Shown here one piece after another: positions 7,112 to 17,350 of a DNA stretch of 64,000 nt. The stretch lies in contig NC_015437.1 in NCBI RefSeq assembly GCF_000208405.1, positions 1,543,501 to 1,607,500 on the forward strand. Direction: 5' to 3'. Numbering within the stretch: position 1 is the stretch's first letter; each line of letters starts with the position of its first letter. A model generated the notes under the pieces. It worked only from the letters and a program-made list of their open reading frames with translations. It made no database searches and was not told where the DNA came from. A program made the position numbers and the translations under genes. Origin of the DNA: Selenomonas sputigena ATCC 35185 (lineage in GTDB: Bacteria > Bacillota > Negativicutes > Selenomonadales > Selenomonadaceae).

Positions 7112-8281
7112 TCAGCAGAAGAAGCGGTCGACGCGAATCACAGGATGGTAGGCGGGATGACGTTCCTCGATTGCCCGCGCGAGGAAGAAACGCACATCTT
7201 CGTTCGTCATCTTGCATTCGGGCGCGACCTCGACGTCAAAGATGAGTTTCTTGCCGCCGCCCTTCGCCGTCGTCATGCGGAAGTCATGGATGGATTCGCC
7301 CAGCTTGTTCTCGTGCATGATGGCCTCCACCTCCGCGCGTGCACGCTCAGCCTCGGGATTGTCCGTGACGACGGGATCCATGTGGACGGTCACGATGATG
7401 TGATACTTCCTGCGCAGAAGTTCTTCGACTCCGTCGATGATCTCGTGCGCTTTGAGGAAGTCCATCGAAGCAGGCACCTCGGCGTGTACCGAAGCGAAGA
7501 TGCGCCCCGGGCCGTAGTCGTGGATGATGATGTCATGCACGCCTGTGATCGCGCGGTGCTTGAGCACCGTCTTCTCAATTCCCTCGACGAGCGCGGGATC
7601 GGGCGGCTGCCCGAGGAGCGGCTGCAGCGTGTCGCGCGCCGCCTCCCAGCCGCTGTGCAGAATGAAGAGCGCGACGAGGACGCCCGCCCAGCCGTCGATG
7701 TCGATTCCCGTCGCATAATGGAACGCAAGGCTGGCGACGACGACGACGGTCGCGATGCAGTCGTTCAGACTGTCCGCCGCCGCCGCACGGATCGCCGCCG
7801 AGTCAATGCGCTCGCCGATCGTCTTGTTGAAGCGGCCGAGCCAAAGCTGCAGTGCGATGGACGCCGTGAGGATCACGAGCATCGAAACGCTCACCTCGGG
7901 CGGTTCTGGCGCGAGGATCTTCTCGACGGAAGCTTCCAATAGCTTGAAGCCGATCAGAAGGATCAGCCCCGCGATGCAGAAGCCCGCAATGTACTCGACC
8001 CTGCCGTGCCCAAAGGGATGCTCGGCATCCGCCGGCTTCGCCGCGAGACGAAAGCCCAGGAGCGTCGCAATGGACGCCGCTGCATCGGCGAGGTTGTGCA
8101 CGGCGTCGGCGACGACGGAGACGGCGCCGCTCATGAGGCCGAGCGCAAGTTTGACGGCGCTGAGGAGGAAATTGACTGCGATGCCGACGCGGCCGCTCAA
8201 GTTCCCGTAGGCAAAGCGCACCTCGGGCAGCGCTGTCTTGTCATGGTTCTTGACGAAACGGCGGAAAAGAACTTCGTACAT
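7112..8281 (-). CDS. Cation diffusion facilitator (CDF) family metal transporter
   Basis: A proton-coupled divalent metal exporter in the cytoplasmic membrane. The 389 residues have a CDF transmembrane half (about residues 30-210), with candidate metal ligands HNLAD (His62, Asp66) in TM2 and DSLND (Asp170, Asp174) in TM5. A long cytoplasmic tail with ferredoxin-like metal-sensing domains follows, longer than in the usual 300-residue protein. HxxxD plus DxxxD resembles the Fe/Zn group, but the metal cannot be fixed from sequence alone. It lies 6 bp downstream of the aminopeptidase gene. Confidence 0.9.
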   Translation of the reverse strand: MYEVLFRRFVKNHDKTALPEVRFAYGNLSGRVGIAVNFLLSAVKLALGLMSGAVSVVADAVHNLADAAASIATLLGFRLAAKPADAEHPFGHGRVEYIAGFCIAGLILLIGFKLLEASVEKILAPEPPEVSVSMLVILTASIALQLWLGRFNKTIGERIDSAAIRAAAADSLNDCIATVVVVASLAFHYATGIDIDGWAGVLVALFILHSGWEAARDTLQPLLGQPPDPALVEGIEKTVLKHRAITGVHDIIIHDYGPGRIFASVHAEVPASMDFLKAHEIIDGVEELLRRKYHIIVTVHMDPVVTDNPEAERARAEVEAIMHENKLGESIHDFRMTTAKGGGKKLIFDVEVAPECKMTNEDVRFFLARAIEERHPAYHPVIRVDRFFC

Positions 8282-8287
8282 GCCGCT

Positions 8288-9685
8288 TTATGCCTCCGCG
8301 AGAAACGCGGCGTACCCTTTCTTCACTTCGTAGACGTCGACCTTGCTCGTGACTTCCCACGGCGCATGCATCGAAAGCACCGCGACGCCGCTGTCGATGA
8401 CCTGCATACCGTAGAGCGCCATGATGTAGGCGATCGTGCCGCCGCCGCCGAGGTCGACCTTGCCGAGTTCGGCGGACTGGTAGCGCACGCCGCGCGCATC
8501 GAGCATGGCACGAAGTTCGCCCAGATATTCGGCATTCGCGTCATTCGAGCCGGACTTGCCGCGCGAACCCGTAAACTTGTTGAAAACCATGCCGCGCCCG
8601 AGGTAGGCGACGTTGCGCTTGTCGAAGGCCTCGGCGTAGAGCGCGTCATAGCCCGAGGAAACGTCGGACGAGAGCATCTTGGACGAGGCGAGCGCACGGC
8701 GCACGGCAAGTTCCGAATATTGGCCGAGCGCATTCATGAGTTCGGCGAGCATGTTCTCGAAGAAGTGCGAGCGCATGCCCGTCGCGCCAACGCTGCCGAT
8801 CTCCTCCTTATCGACGAGCAGGCAGCACGCCGTGCGCTTCGAGGGCTTCGTCTCAAGCATGGCAGCGAGCGATGTGTAGGAGCATACGCGGTCGTCCTGC
8901 CCGTAGCCGAGGATCATGCTGCGGTCGAAGCCCATCTCGCGCGCCGCACCTGCGGGCACGAAGGAAAGCTCCGCCGACAGGAAGTCGTCTTCCTCGATGC
9001 CGTACTTTTCCTGCAGCAGACGGAGCACATTCTTCTGCACAGCCTCCTTTTCCTCCCCGGCGAGCGGCAAGGTGCCGACGAGCACATCGAGCTTTTCGCC
9101 CTCGACGACCTTGTCCGCCGACTTCTTGAGCTGTTCCTGCGACAGGTGCACGAGGAGATCCGTCACGCAGAAGGTCGGCTCCGATGCCGCCTCGCCGATG
9201 ACGACGTCGAGCACCGTGCCGTCCTTTTTGACGACGACGCCGTGCAGCGCGAGCGGCACCGTAACCCACTGGTACTTCTTGATGCCGCCGTAGTAATGCG
9301 TATCGAGGTAAGCGAGGCCGCTGTCCTCGTAGAGCGGGTTCTGCTTCACGTCGAGGCGGCAGGTGTCGATGTGCGCGCCGAGAATCGCCAGGCCGTTTTC
9401 CAGCGGCTCCGTGCCTACATGAAAGAGCGCGATCGCTTTCTTCATGTAGGCGCAGTAAACCTTCGCGCCAGGTGCGATCTTCCTTCCGGAACGCACGATT
9501 TCTTCAAGATCCTCATAGCCTGCCGCCTGCGCCTGTCGGATGATCTCGCGCACGCTCTCGCGCTCCGTCTTGCACTTCGTCAAAAACTCGATGTAGCCTT
9601 TGGAAAGCGTCTCAAGTTCCTTTTTCTCAGCTTCGGAGTACGCACTCCAAGGCAGTTCCTTCTTCTTGTCCTTCGTTTCAGCCAT
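8288..9685 (-). CDS. M18 family aminopeptidase (aspartyl aminopeptidase-like)
   Basis: A cytoplasmic dizinc exopeptidase that removes N-terminal acidic or neutral residues. The 465-residue length fits the M18 family. Visible are HIDTCRLD with zinc ligand His105 and Asp107, GYGQDDRVCSYT, the catalytic DKEEIGSVG, and the C-terminal zinc ligand in SMHAPWE. The ATG start has GGTGA nearby. It is the upstream partner of the CDF gene, which suggests but does not prove a metal link. Confidence 0.93.
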   Translation of the reverse strand: MAETKDKKKELPWSAYSEAEKKELETLSKGYIEFLTKCKTERESVREIIRQAQAAGYEDLEEIVRSGRKIAPGAKVYCAYMKKAIALFHVGTEPLENGLAILGAHIDTCRLDVKQNPLYEDSGLAYLDTHYYGGIKKYQWVTVPLALHGVVVKKDGTVLDVVIGEAASEPTFCVTDLLVHLSQEQLKKSADKVVEGEKLDVLVGTLPLAGEEKEAVQKNVLRLLQEKYGIEEDDFLSAELSFVPAGAAREMGFDRSMILGYGQDDRVCSYTSLAAMLETKPSKRTACCLLVDKEEIGSVGATGMRSHFFENMLAELMNALGQYSELAVRRALASSKMLSSDVSSGYDALYAEAFDKRNVAYLGRGMVFNKFTGSRGKSGSNDANAEYLGELRAMLDARGVRYQSAELGKVDLGGGGTIAYIMALYGMQVIDSGVAVLSMHAPWEVTSKVDVYEVKKGYAAFLAEA

Positions 9686-9708
9686 AATATCACCTTTCTA
9701 TAAACGCC

Positions 9709-10665
9709 TTATGCCAAATTTTCCAAGATCGCGGCGAAATCCGCTCTCGTTTCCGCGCGATTGAAGAGCTCTCTGAGACGCGCACCGTTCTTCATGCCGC
9801 GCGTATACCACGTCGCATGCTTTCGCATCTCGCGCGGCCCAACGTAGTCGCCCTTCGTTTCGAGCAGCATGTCGAGGTGGCGCAGGATGAGCGCACGCCG
9901 CTCGGAGGCCGTCGGCGGCGCAGCGACCTCGCCCGTGCGCAAGAAGCCCGCCATCTCACGAAAGATCCACGGATTCCCCTGCGCGGCTCTGCCGACCATC
10001 ACGCCGTCGGCATCCGTCACCTCGAAGATGCGCACGAGATCGACGACGCTTCGGACATCGCCGTTCGCGATGACGGGAATGGCGACACGCTCCTTCACGG
10101 CGTGGATGATTGCCCAATCCGCCTCGCCGCTGTAGAACTGCTCGCGCGTCCTGCCGTGCACGGCGATGGCGTCAACGCCCGCCGCTTCGGCGCGCACGGC
10201 AATCTCCACCGCGTTGACGTGCGCCGCGTCCCAGCCCTTTCGGATCTTCACCGTCACGGGCAGTTTGACAGCACGCTTCAATGCCTTCAAGATGCGCTCG
10301 GCACGCACAGGATCGAGGAGCAGCGCCGATCCCTCGCCGTTCTTGACGATCTTCGGCGCGGGACATCCCATGTTAAAGTCGATGACGTCGGCGACGCCGA
10401 GGCTCTCGACATAGGCGGCGGCACGCGCCACGGCTTCCGGCTCATTGCCAAAAAGCTGCATGGCCAGAGGACGCTCGCGCGGATCGGTCTGAAGCATTTT
10501 GAGCGTGCGCTCGTTTCGGTAGTTGATGCCGTTCGTGCTGACCATCTCCGTGTAGACGAGCGGGCAGCCCATCTCGTGAACGAGAATGCGGTACGCCATG
10601 TCCGTCACGCCCGCCATCGGTGCAAGAAAGACGGGCACGGGAAAATCGAGCCTGCCGAGCCTCAT
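9709..10665 (-). CDS. dusB: tRNA-dihydrouridine synthase, DusB type
   Basis: An FMN-dependent enzyme that reduces uridines in the tRNA D-loop. The 318 residues show the start motif [14 protein letters not shown] and the catalytic Cys101 in [39 protein letters not shown] and IPVIANGDV follow, ending in [15 protein letters not shown]. It overlaps the end of coaX by 4 bp, forming a birA-coaX-dusB order common in Firmicutes. Confidence 0.95.
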   Translation of the reverse strand: MRLGRLDFPVPVFLAPMAGVTDMAYRILVHEMGCPLVYTEMVSTNGINYRNERTLKMLQTDPRERPLAMQLFGNEPEAVARAAAYVESLGVADVIDFNMGCPAPKIVKNGEGSALLLDPVRAERILKALKRAVKLPVTVKIRKGWDAAHVNAVEIAVRAEAAGVDAIAVHGRTREQFYSGEADWAIIHAVKERVAIPVIANGDVRSVVDLVRIFEVTDADGVMVGRAAQGNPWIFREMAGFLRTGEVAAPPTASERRALILRHLDMLLETKGDYVGPREMRKHATWYTRGMKNGARLRELFNRAETRADFAAILENLA

Positions 10666-11432
10666 TCAGCGTTCCTCTCATAGAGGACGCGAAGTCCCGT
10701 GAGCGTCAGGAAATGATCGATCTTGTCAATCGTCTTCGATTCGCGTGAAACCATGCGTGCGTAGCCGCCCGTCGCGATGACCTTGATCTCGTCGTAGCCC
10801 ATCTCCTTCTTCATGCGGCGCACGATCTCGTCGATCTGCCCGACGTAGCCGTAGATGATGCCAGCCTGCATACCGCTGACCGTGTTGCGGCTGATGATGC
10901 GCTTCGGCGTCACCAGCTCGATGCGCGGCAATCTCGCGGCACGCTGGAAGAGCGCGTCCGCAGAACTCGACAGCCCCGGCGCGATGACGCCGCCGAGGAA
11001 GTCGCCGTTCGGCGCGACGACATCGAAGGTCGTCGCCGTGCCGATGTCGATGACAATCAAGGGCCCGCCGTACTGCTCGAAAGCACCTGCGACGTTGACG
11101 ATGCGGTCGGCGCCGATCTCGCGCGGATTCTCATAGGAAATGCGAAAGCCCGTCTTGATTCCCGGCCCCACGACGAGCGGATGGATGTGGAAGTAGCGCT
11201 CGCACATCTTGATCATCGGCACCATCAGAGGCGGCACGACGGACGATATGATGATCGACCTCACCTGCTCCATGCGGATGTTCTGATACGCGAAGAGGTT
11301 GTTGATGAGCATGCCATACTCGTCGCCCGTCTTCTGCCTGTCCGTCGAGATACGCCAATGGCGCAGGAGCTTCTTCCCCTCGTAGGTGCCCATCACGATA
11401 TTGCTGTTTCCTATGTCAAAAACAAGTAACAT
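10662..11432 (-). CDS. coaX: Type III pantothenate kinase
   Basis: Phosphorylates pantothenate in the first step of CoA synthesis. CoaX needs a monovalent cation and is not feedback-inhibited by CoA (family knowledge). The 256 residues carry the ASKHA phosphate loop [14 protein letters not shown] at 6-19, [11 protein letters not shown] and [10 protein letters not shown]. The start ATG has GGGAGG 7 bases upstream. It overlaps dusB and lies about 60 bp after birA. Confidence 0.96.
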   Translation of the reverse strand: MLLVFDIGNSNIVMGTYEGKKLLRHWRISTDRQKTGDEYGMLINNLFAYQNIRMEQVRSIIISSVVPPLMVPMIKMCERYFHIHPLVVGPGIKTGFRISYENPREIGADRIVNVAGAFEQYGGPLIVIDIGTATTFDVVAPNGDFLGGVIAPGLSSSADALFQRAARLPRIELVTPKRIISRNTVSGMQAGIIYGYVGQIDEIVRRMKKEMGYDEIKVIATGGYARMVSRESKTIDKIDHFLTLTGLRVLYERNAE

Positions 11433-11493
11433 TCTCCATCCTCCCAGACTGCGCTGCCCCTAGGCAGGCTAGAAAAGGCACATTCCCCATGAT

Positions 11494-12474
11494 CTACGCC
11501 TTCTTCGGGCGAATCGACACGTCGCCCGCGAGCACGCGGCGCACGCCGCCCTCCGCCTCAACGAGCAGCGCACCCTCTTCATCGATGTCGACCGCTCTGC
11601 CGTCGAAGCTGTCCTTGCCTATGGCGCCGATGACGTGAACCTCCTGCCCGAGCGTCACGGCGTACTCGCGCCAGCGCGCGATGATGGGCGCGAATCCGTC
11701 TTCTTCCAGCACGATGCAAAGCTCGTCGAGCGCTTCGAGAACCGCTTGGAAGAAGGCGACGCGCGGCAATCTCTCCCCCTTCATGATGGAAAGCGACGTC
11801 GCCTTGTCGCGCAGTTCCTCGGGGAACTCCTCCTCCTCCATATTGACATTGATGCCCGTGCCGATGACGATGTAATTGATGCGGTCGATCTCGGCGCTCA
11901 TCTCCGTCAGGATGCCCGTGAGTTTCTTCCCCTCGTGCAGGATGTCGTTCGGCCACTTGATCTCTGCCTGAAGGCCAAACCGCTTCATCGCCATCGCCAC
12001 AGCGACGGCGGCAAGAAGCGTGCACTTCGGCGCTTCCTGCGGCAGGATGTGCGGGCGCAGGATCACTGAAAACCAGATGCCCTTGCCCGCAGGCGAGAAG
12101 TACGAACGCTCCAAGCGTCCGCGCCCCTTGCCCTGCGACTCCGCCACGACGACGGTACCCGCCGCTGCGCCCTTTTGTGCGAGCTGCTTCGCCACTTGAT
12201 TCGTCGAATCGATCTCTTCAAAAAAGACGATGTCCTTGGCGATGAAGCGTGTCCTAAGGCCGTTCTTGATCTCCCCAGGCAACAGGCAGTCGGGCGTCTC
12301 CTCCAAGGCGTAGCCGCTTCTCGACCGACTCTTGATCCCATAGCCAGCCTCGCGAAGCTCCTTGATGTGCTTCCAGACGGCGGTGCGCGAAACGCCGAGC
12401 CTCTTGGCGATCTCCTCGCCTGACATATACTCTTCGCCCGCCTTGCGCAAAAGCTCTAAAATCCTGGAGCGCAA
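11494..12474 (-). CDS. birA: Bifunctional biotin protein ligase / biotin operon repressor
   Basis: Attaches biotin to carboxyl carrier proteins and, with biotinyl-AMP bound, can repress biotin genes. About 326 residues: an N-terminal winged helix (EEIAKRLGVSRTAVWKHIKEL near 22-42) and a ligase domain with GRGRLERSYFSPAGKGIWFS and KWPNDI. The ATG at 12480 lies directly against AGGAGGG, so the in-frame TTG at 12474, 6 bases from that site, is the likelier start. It follows the ftsH terminator. Confidence 0.94.
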   Translation of the reverse strand: MRSRILELLRKAGEEYMSGEEIAKRLGVSRTAVWKHIKELREAGYGIKSRSRSGYALEETPDCLLPGEIKNGLRTRFIAKDIVFFEEIDSTNQVAKQLAQKGAAAGTVVVAESQGKGRGRLERSYFSPAGKGIWFSVILRPHILPQEAPKCTLLAAVAVAMAMKRFGLQAEIKWPNDILHEGKKLTGILTEMSAEIDRINYIVIGTGINVNMEEEEFPEELRDKATSLSIMKGERLPRVAFFQAVLEALDELCIVLEEDGFAPIIARWREYAVTLGQEVHVIGAIGKDSFDGRAVDIDEEGALLVEAEGGVRRVLAGDVSIRPKKA

Positions 12475-12490
12475 AATCATCCCTCCTGAC

Positions 12491-12520
12491 GAAAAGGGCT
12501 GTTTCCTGGAAACAGCCCTC
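12491..12520 (-). terminator. Intrinsic terminator after ftsH
   Basis: Stem AGGGCTGTTT/AAACAGCCCT (12495-12504 and 12510-12519) with a 5-base loop, then TTTC on the minus strand. It sits immediately before birA, so birA expression may depend on read-through or a promoter inside the ftsH end. Confidence 0.85.
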
Positions 12521-12554
12521 TGTCTTTGAAGTGCGGGCGTCCTCCCGACTTCTC

Positions 12555-14546
<1,992 letters not shown>

Positions 14547-14576
14547 TCGGTCATCCTCCTGTTCCAAAACAATGCT

Positions 14577-14744
14577 TTAAGGAAACGCTGATAAAATGAA
14601 GTCGCCCAGATTTGCACAGATGCGCTGTTCCTATCTAGGAGACAAACCGTAGGCGTAGCGGTGCTACGTCGAGGATTTGTTGACGACGAGAGGACAGTGC
14701 AGATGTGTGAAGATGGGGGGCTGAATCTATCAGTGTTTCCTTAA
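14577..14744. repeat. 168-bp palindromic MITE-like element in the ftsH leader
   Basis: It begins TTAAGGAAACGCTGATAAA and ends in the inverted TATCAGTGTTTCCTTAA. The subterminal words CAGATTTGCACAGATGCG and GCAGATGTGTGAAGATGG also pair imperfectly. The centre contains a GTAGGCGTAGCGGTGCTAC arm. There is no coding capacity. A second TTAAGGAAACGCCGG starts at its right end, so another element may have abutted it. Related copies lie at 7023 and 46370. Confidence 0.7.
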
Positions 14745-14797
14745 GGAAACGCCGGAAACTCACGGCATTTCGCCAAAATCCCCATATCATGTTTCAG

Positions 14798-14822
14798 CAA
14801 AAGGCGACGAAAGCGCCTTTTG
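14798..14822. promoter_or_regulatory. Nine-bp hairpin in the ftsH leader
   Basis: CAAAAGGCG and CGCCTTTTG are exact reverse complements around a 7-base loop, 25-50 bases downstream of the ftsH transcription start. The stem ends in TTTT without a long T-tract, so it may be a weak attenuator or a stabilising 5' stem. Confidence 0.5.
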
Positions 14823-14854
14823 ACTCACATAACAAAAAACCTCTACAGCGTTTC

Positions 14855-14883
14855 ATTATAGCATTAAAACAGGTGTTATACAA
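14855..14883 (-). promoter_or_regulatory. Promoter of ftsH
   Basis: TTGTAT (14878-14883), 17-bp spacer, TATAAT (14855-14860) with an upstream TGC (extended -10). The predicted start near 14848 leaves a leader of about 300 nt that holds the hairpin and the MITE-like element. Confidence 0.85.
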
Positions 14884-14925
14884 ACCCTTTCGCACGATAT
14901 TCGAATATTTCACGATGGGGCAAAT

Positions 14926-15594
14926 TTACGCCAATCTTCCCGATTCCATGCGATAGAGGCGATCGGCGTAGTCCGCAGCCTCACGCTCATGCGTCACGAG
15001 AAGGACTGCCTTGCCGCGCGCCGCCTCTTCGCGCAGCAGCGTGAGGACGAGGCGCGTATTTTCGTCGTCGAGATCGCCTGTCGGCTCGTCGAGCAGCAGG
15101 ACAGCGCTGTCGCGCACCAAGGCGCGAGCCAACGTCAAGCGGCGCAGCTCGCCGCCCGAAAGCTCCGTCGGATCGGCGCACCTGAGATGCGCGATGCCGA
15201 GCCGCTCCATGAGCTGTTCGGCGCGCGGCTTCGCCTCTCGCGCCTCGCCGTAGAGCGAGCACGGCAGCAGCACGTTCTCCTGCACCGTCAAGCTGGAGAG
15301 CGCCATGAGCGTCTGAGGCGCGAGGCCGATCTGCCGATTGCGCAGCCGGGCAAGCTCCGCCTCTTCCAGTCGGTAGATGTCCGTATCATCTAAGAGCACG
15401 CGTCCCGTGCCCGGCTCCATGAGGCCTGCCAACATTTTCAAAAGCGTGCTCTTGCCGCTGCCCGAGCGTCCCGTGATAGCGATCAAGGCACCCGCACGCA
15501 GCGAAAAGTCCGTTTTCTCGACCGCCATGAAGAAGCCCTGCGGCGCACTCGGCCGCAGGAAATCCCGGCTGATCTTTTCTGCTCGAAGTTCCAT
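14926..15594 (-). CDS. ABC transporter ATP-binding protein (MacB/LolD type)
   Basis: Energises the FtsX-like permease encoded just upstream. The 222 residues have Walker A GRSGSGKST near 43-51, the Q-loop, the signature LSGGELRR, Walker B VLLLDEPTGDLD and the switch His in LVTHERE. The ATG at 15594 overlaps the permease stop (TGATG). The same frame is open further upstream, but that stretch is antisense to the permease reading and is not coding. Family members export lipoproteins, peptides or drugs; the substrate here is unknown. Confidence 0.93.
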   Translation of the reverse strand: MELRAEKISRDFLRPSAPQGFFMAVEKTDFSLRAGALIAITGRSGSGKSTLLKMLAGLMEPGTGRVLLDDTDIYRLEEAELARLRNRQIGLAPQTLMALSSLTVQENVLLPCSLYGEAREAKPRAEQLMERLGIAHLRCADPTELSGGELRRLTLARALVRDSAVLLLDEPTGDLDDENTRLVLTLLREEAARGKAVLLVTHEREAADYADRLYRMESGRLA

Positions 15595-16784
15595 CACATA
15601 TCCTCCCGCAGTGTCACATCCATGCGCCGCACCGTCCAAAGCGCCGCGAGCGCGGCGGAAAGAACGGAGACGCAAAAAGCCCCTGCCGCCAAAAGAGCGA
15701 TGCCCGAAGCGTCGGGCAGAAGGTACGGCCGCGCAAAGCTGTCCTTCAAGAGTGCGGCAAAAGGCAGCAGCACGAAAGCGCCCGCAAGGACGCCGCCCGC
15801 CGCGCCAAGAGAGGACACGATAAGGGCTTCGGCGAGGACGATTCGCGCGAGCACGCCTCTCCTTGCGCCGCTGATGAGGAGCACGGCAAACTCCCCGCGT
15901 CTCTCCGCGAACACCAGTCGGAAGGCGAGCGCCAGAAGTCCGATGCACAGCAGCCATACCACGAAGAGCAGGATGCCGACCGTCCCCGTGACACCGCCCA
16001 GTCCCGCCTCCACGCTCCGAACCATGCCGTGCGCAGGCCGCGCCGCGAGATCGGGATAGGCAGCGGAAATCGCCTGCGCCACGGCCTCGGGGCTGAAGTC
16101 GGGCGCGGTCTTGACGAGCACGGCGGAAATCGCCTGCTCGGGATCGACGCCCTGAAACGATGCGAAATCCAACTCCGCCGCATTCTTCATCATGGCGCGG
16201 ATCGTCTCCATATTCGCGTAGACCGCCATATCCATGCCCGTTCCCGTCGGACTCAGGCGGCCGACGACGCGGCACGGCACATTGTAAAACTTCAGCCGCC
16301 TGTCTGCGGGCACGGAGATGCCGCTGCCGCAGAGGATGTCACCATAGCCAACGTCACCCGCATAGCTCTCCAGAAGCCACGGCCGGATCGTGAAGTCCGT
16401 CGCCGGATCGAAGCCGATCAGCTGCACCGCTACGGAGCAGCAACCAGCATTTGCCGACGTCAGGAAAAACTGCGGCGCGGCGCGCTCGACGCCAGGCAGG
16501 GACGCGATTTCTGCAAGTCGCGAGGCTTCCATGTAGAACTGAAGCGGCTTTCCCTGCACGAGCACGCCTTCCAGGCCGCCGTCCGCCTGCGCCGCCTTGG
16601 GCAGAACGAGAATGTCCGCGCCCAGACGCTCCTGAAAGCGATTCAGGCCATTCTGCAAACTCAAGACGACGAGCGAACCGCCGAAGAGCGCCAAGGCGAG
16701 CAGCGCTGCCACCAGCCCCAGCGCGGCGGTGCGCGAAGGATTCCTGCGGCAGTTCCGCACGGCAAGAAAGCGTGCGAAGCTCAT
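15594..16784 (-). CDS. ABC transporter permease, FtsX/MacB-like
   Basis: 396 residues: one TM helix near residues 20-45, a roughly 200-residue extracytoplasmic domain, then three C-terminal TM helices, the FtsX-domain layout. AVRNCRRNPSRTAALGLVAALLALALFGG at the N-terminus is typical, and RRMDVTLREDM ends the protein. It overlaps both the DUF4418 gene (4 bp) and the ATPase gene (1 bp). Together they form a three-gene export unit. Confidence 0.9.
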   Translation of the reverse strand: MSFARFLAVRNCRRNPSRTAALGLVAALLALALFGGSLVVLSLQNGLNRFQERLGADILVLPKAAQADGGLEGVLVQGKPLQFYMEASRLAEIASLPGVERAAPQFFLTSANAGCCSVAVQLIGFDPATDFTIRPWLLESYAGDVGYGDILCGSGISVPADRRLKFYNVPCRVVGRLSPTGTGMDMAVYANMETIRAMMKNAAELDFASFQGVDPEQAISAVLVKTAPDFSPEAVAQAISAAYPDLAARPAHGMVRSVEAGLGGVTGTVGILLFVVWLLCIGLLALAFRLVFAERRGEFAVLLISGARRGVLARIVLAEALIVSSLGAAGGVLAGAFVLLPFAALLKDSFARPYLLPDASGIALLAAGAFCVSVLSAALAALWTVRRMDVTLREDM

Positions 16785-17194
16785 CGGTCATCCCCCTTCC
16801 GATAGCAATAAACATCCAGGCAGGCGAGCAAGATCAACACGACGGAAATCGCCCTGGCCGCAGGCTGCATCACCGTATGGCAGCGCATCGTCTCCATCAT
16901 GCAAAGATCGATCATTGTTCCCGGCAGGAGGAACGCCAACGCCGCTGCAGGAATCATCGCCAGAGACAGCCCCATCTTGATTTGGGCGCGAGGAATCAAA
17001 GCGTGCAGCAGCGAGATGACAAAGAGCACTGCAGCAACACCCGTGAGCGCCTCGCCCGCCCAGTGGCACACCATCCACCTGCCATCCGCCTGCTGCGCAC
17101 AAGGCGCGAGAAACGTGCGCATGCCGACGAGAAACGCACCGCTTGCGAGCAAGAGCAGGATGTCCGTGATCTTGAACCTCCACTTCTTTTCCAA
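16781..17194 (-). CDS. DUF4418 family membrane protein
   Basis: 137 residues with about four TM segments. The MVCHWAGEA block and the Met/Cys-rich GTMIDLCMMETMRCHTVM resemble the conserved CHW and MxCH motifs of DUF4418, which are plausible metal or thiol ligands. The TTG at 17194 is chosen because GGGGAGG lies 5 bases upstream. It is the first gene of the ABC unit, as is usual for DUF4418. Function unknown. Confidence 0.85.
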   Translation of the reverse strand: MEKKWRFKITDILLLLASGAFLVGMRTFLAPCAQQADGRWMVCHWAGEALTGVAAVLFVISLLHALIPRAQIKMGLSLAMIPAAALAFLLPGTMIDLCMMETMRCHTVMQPAARAISVVLILLACLDVYCYRKGDDR

Positions 17195-17230
17195 GGGAAC
17201 CTCCCCTTTCTTCTGCAAAACATTTCTCCC

Positions 17231-17267
17231 ATCATAGCAAAGTCGATAATTATTTTCAAGAATAATT
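17231..17267 (-). promoter_or_regulatory. Promoter of the DUF4418-ABC unit with an overlapping inverted repeat
   Basis: TTGAAA (17254-17259), a 17-bp spacer and TATGAT (17231-17236) with TGC upstream. The -35 is embedded in the perfect inverted repeat AATTATT-6-AATAATT (17248-17267), with GATAAT at its edge. The AT-rich palindrome on the -35 looks like an operator. It only partly matches a Fur box (about 12 of 19 by eye). Confidence 0.6.
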
Positions 17268-17282
17268 CTCTTACGGTTCTGC

Positions 17283-17322
17283 AAAAAAATCTCCCGAACA
17301 GAATCATACTTCCGTTCGGGAG
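17283..17322 (-). terminator. Terminator after the first HD-GYP-like gene
   Basis: Stem CTCCCGAAC/GTTCGGGAG (17314-17322 and 17291-17299) with a 14-base loop, then ATTTTTTT on the minus strand. Confidence 0.85.
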
Positions 17323-17350
17323 CGCCCTTCAATAGAGCATATCATCATAT

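Noticed and set aside
8006-9703. Long plus-strand open frame of 565 codons
   Set aside because: It is antisense to the CDF and M18 aminopeptidase genes, which have clear motifs. The Arg/His/Asp-rich composition is typical of a GC-rich shadow frame.
15595-16275. N-terminal extension of the 14926-15594 ABC ATPase
   Set aside because: The open frame upstream of Met at 15594 lies within the permease gene in another frame and has no ABC features.
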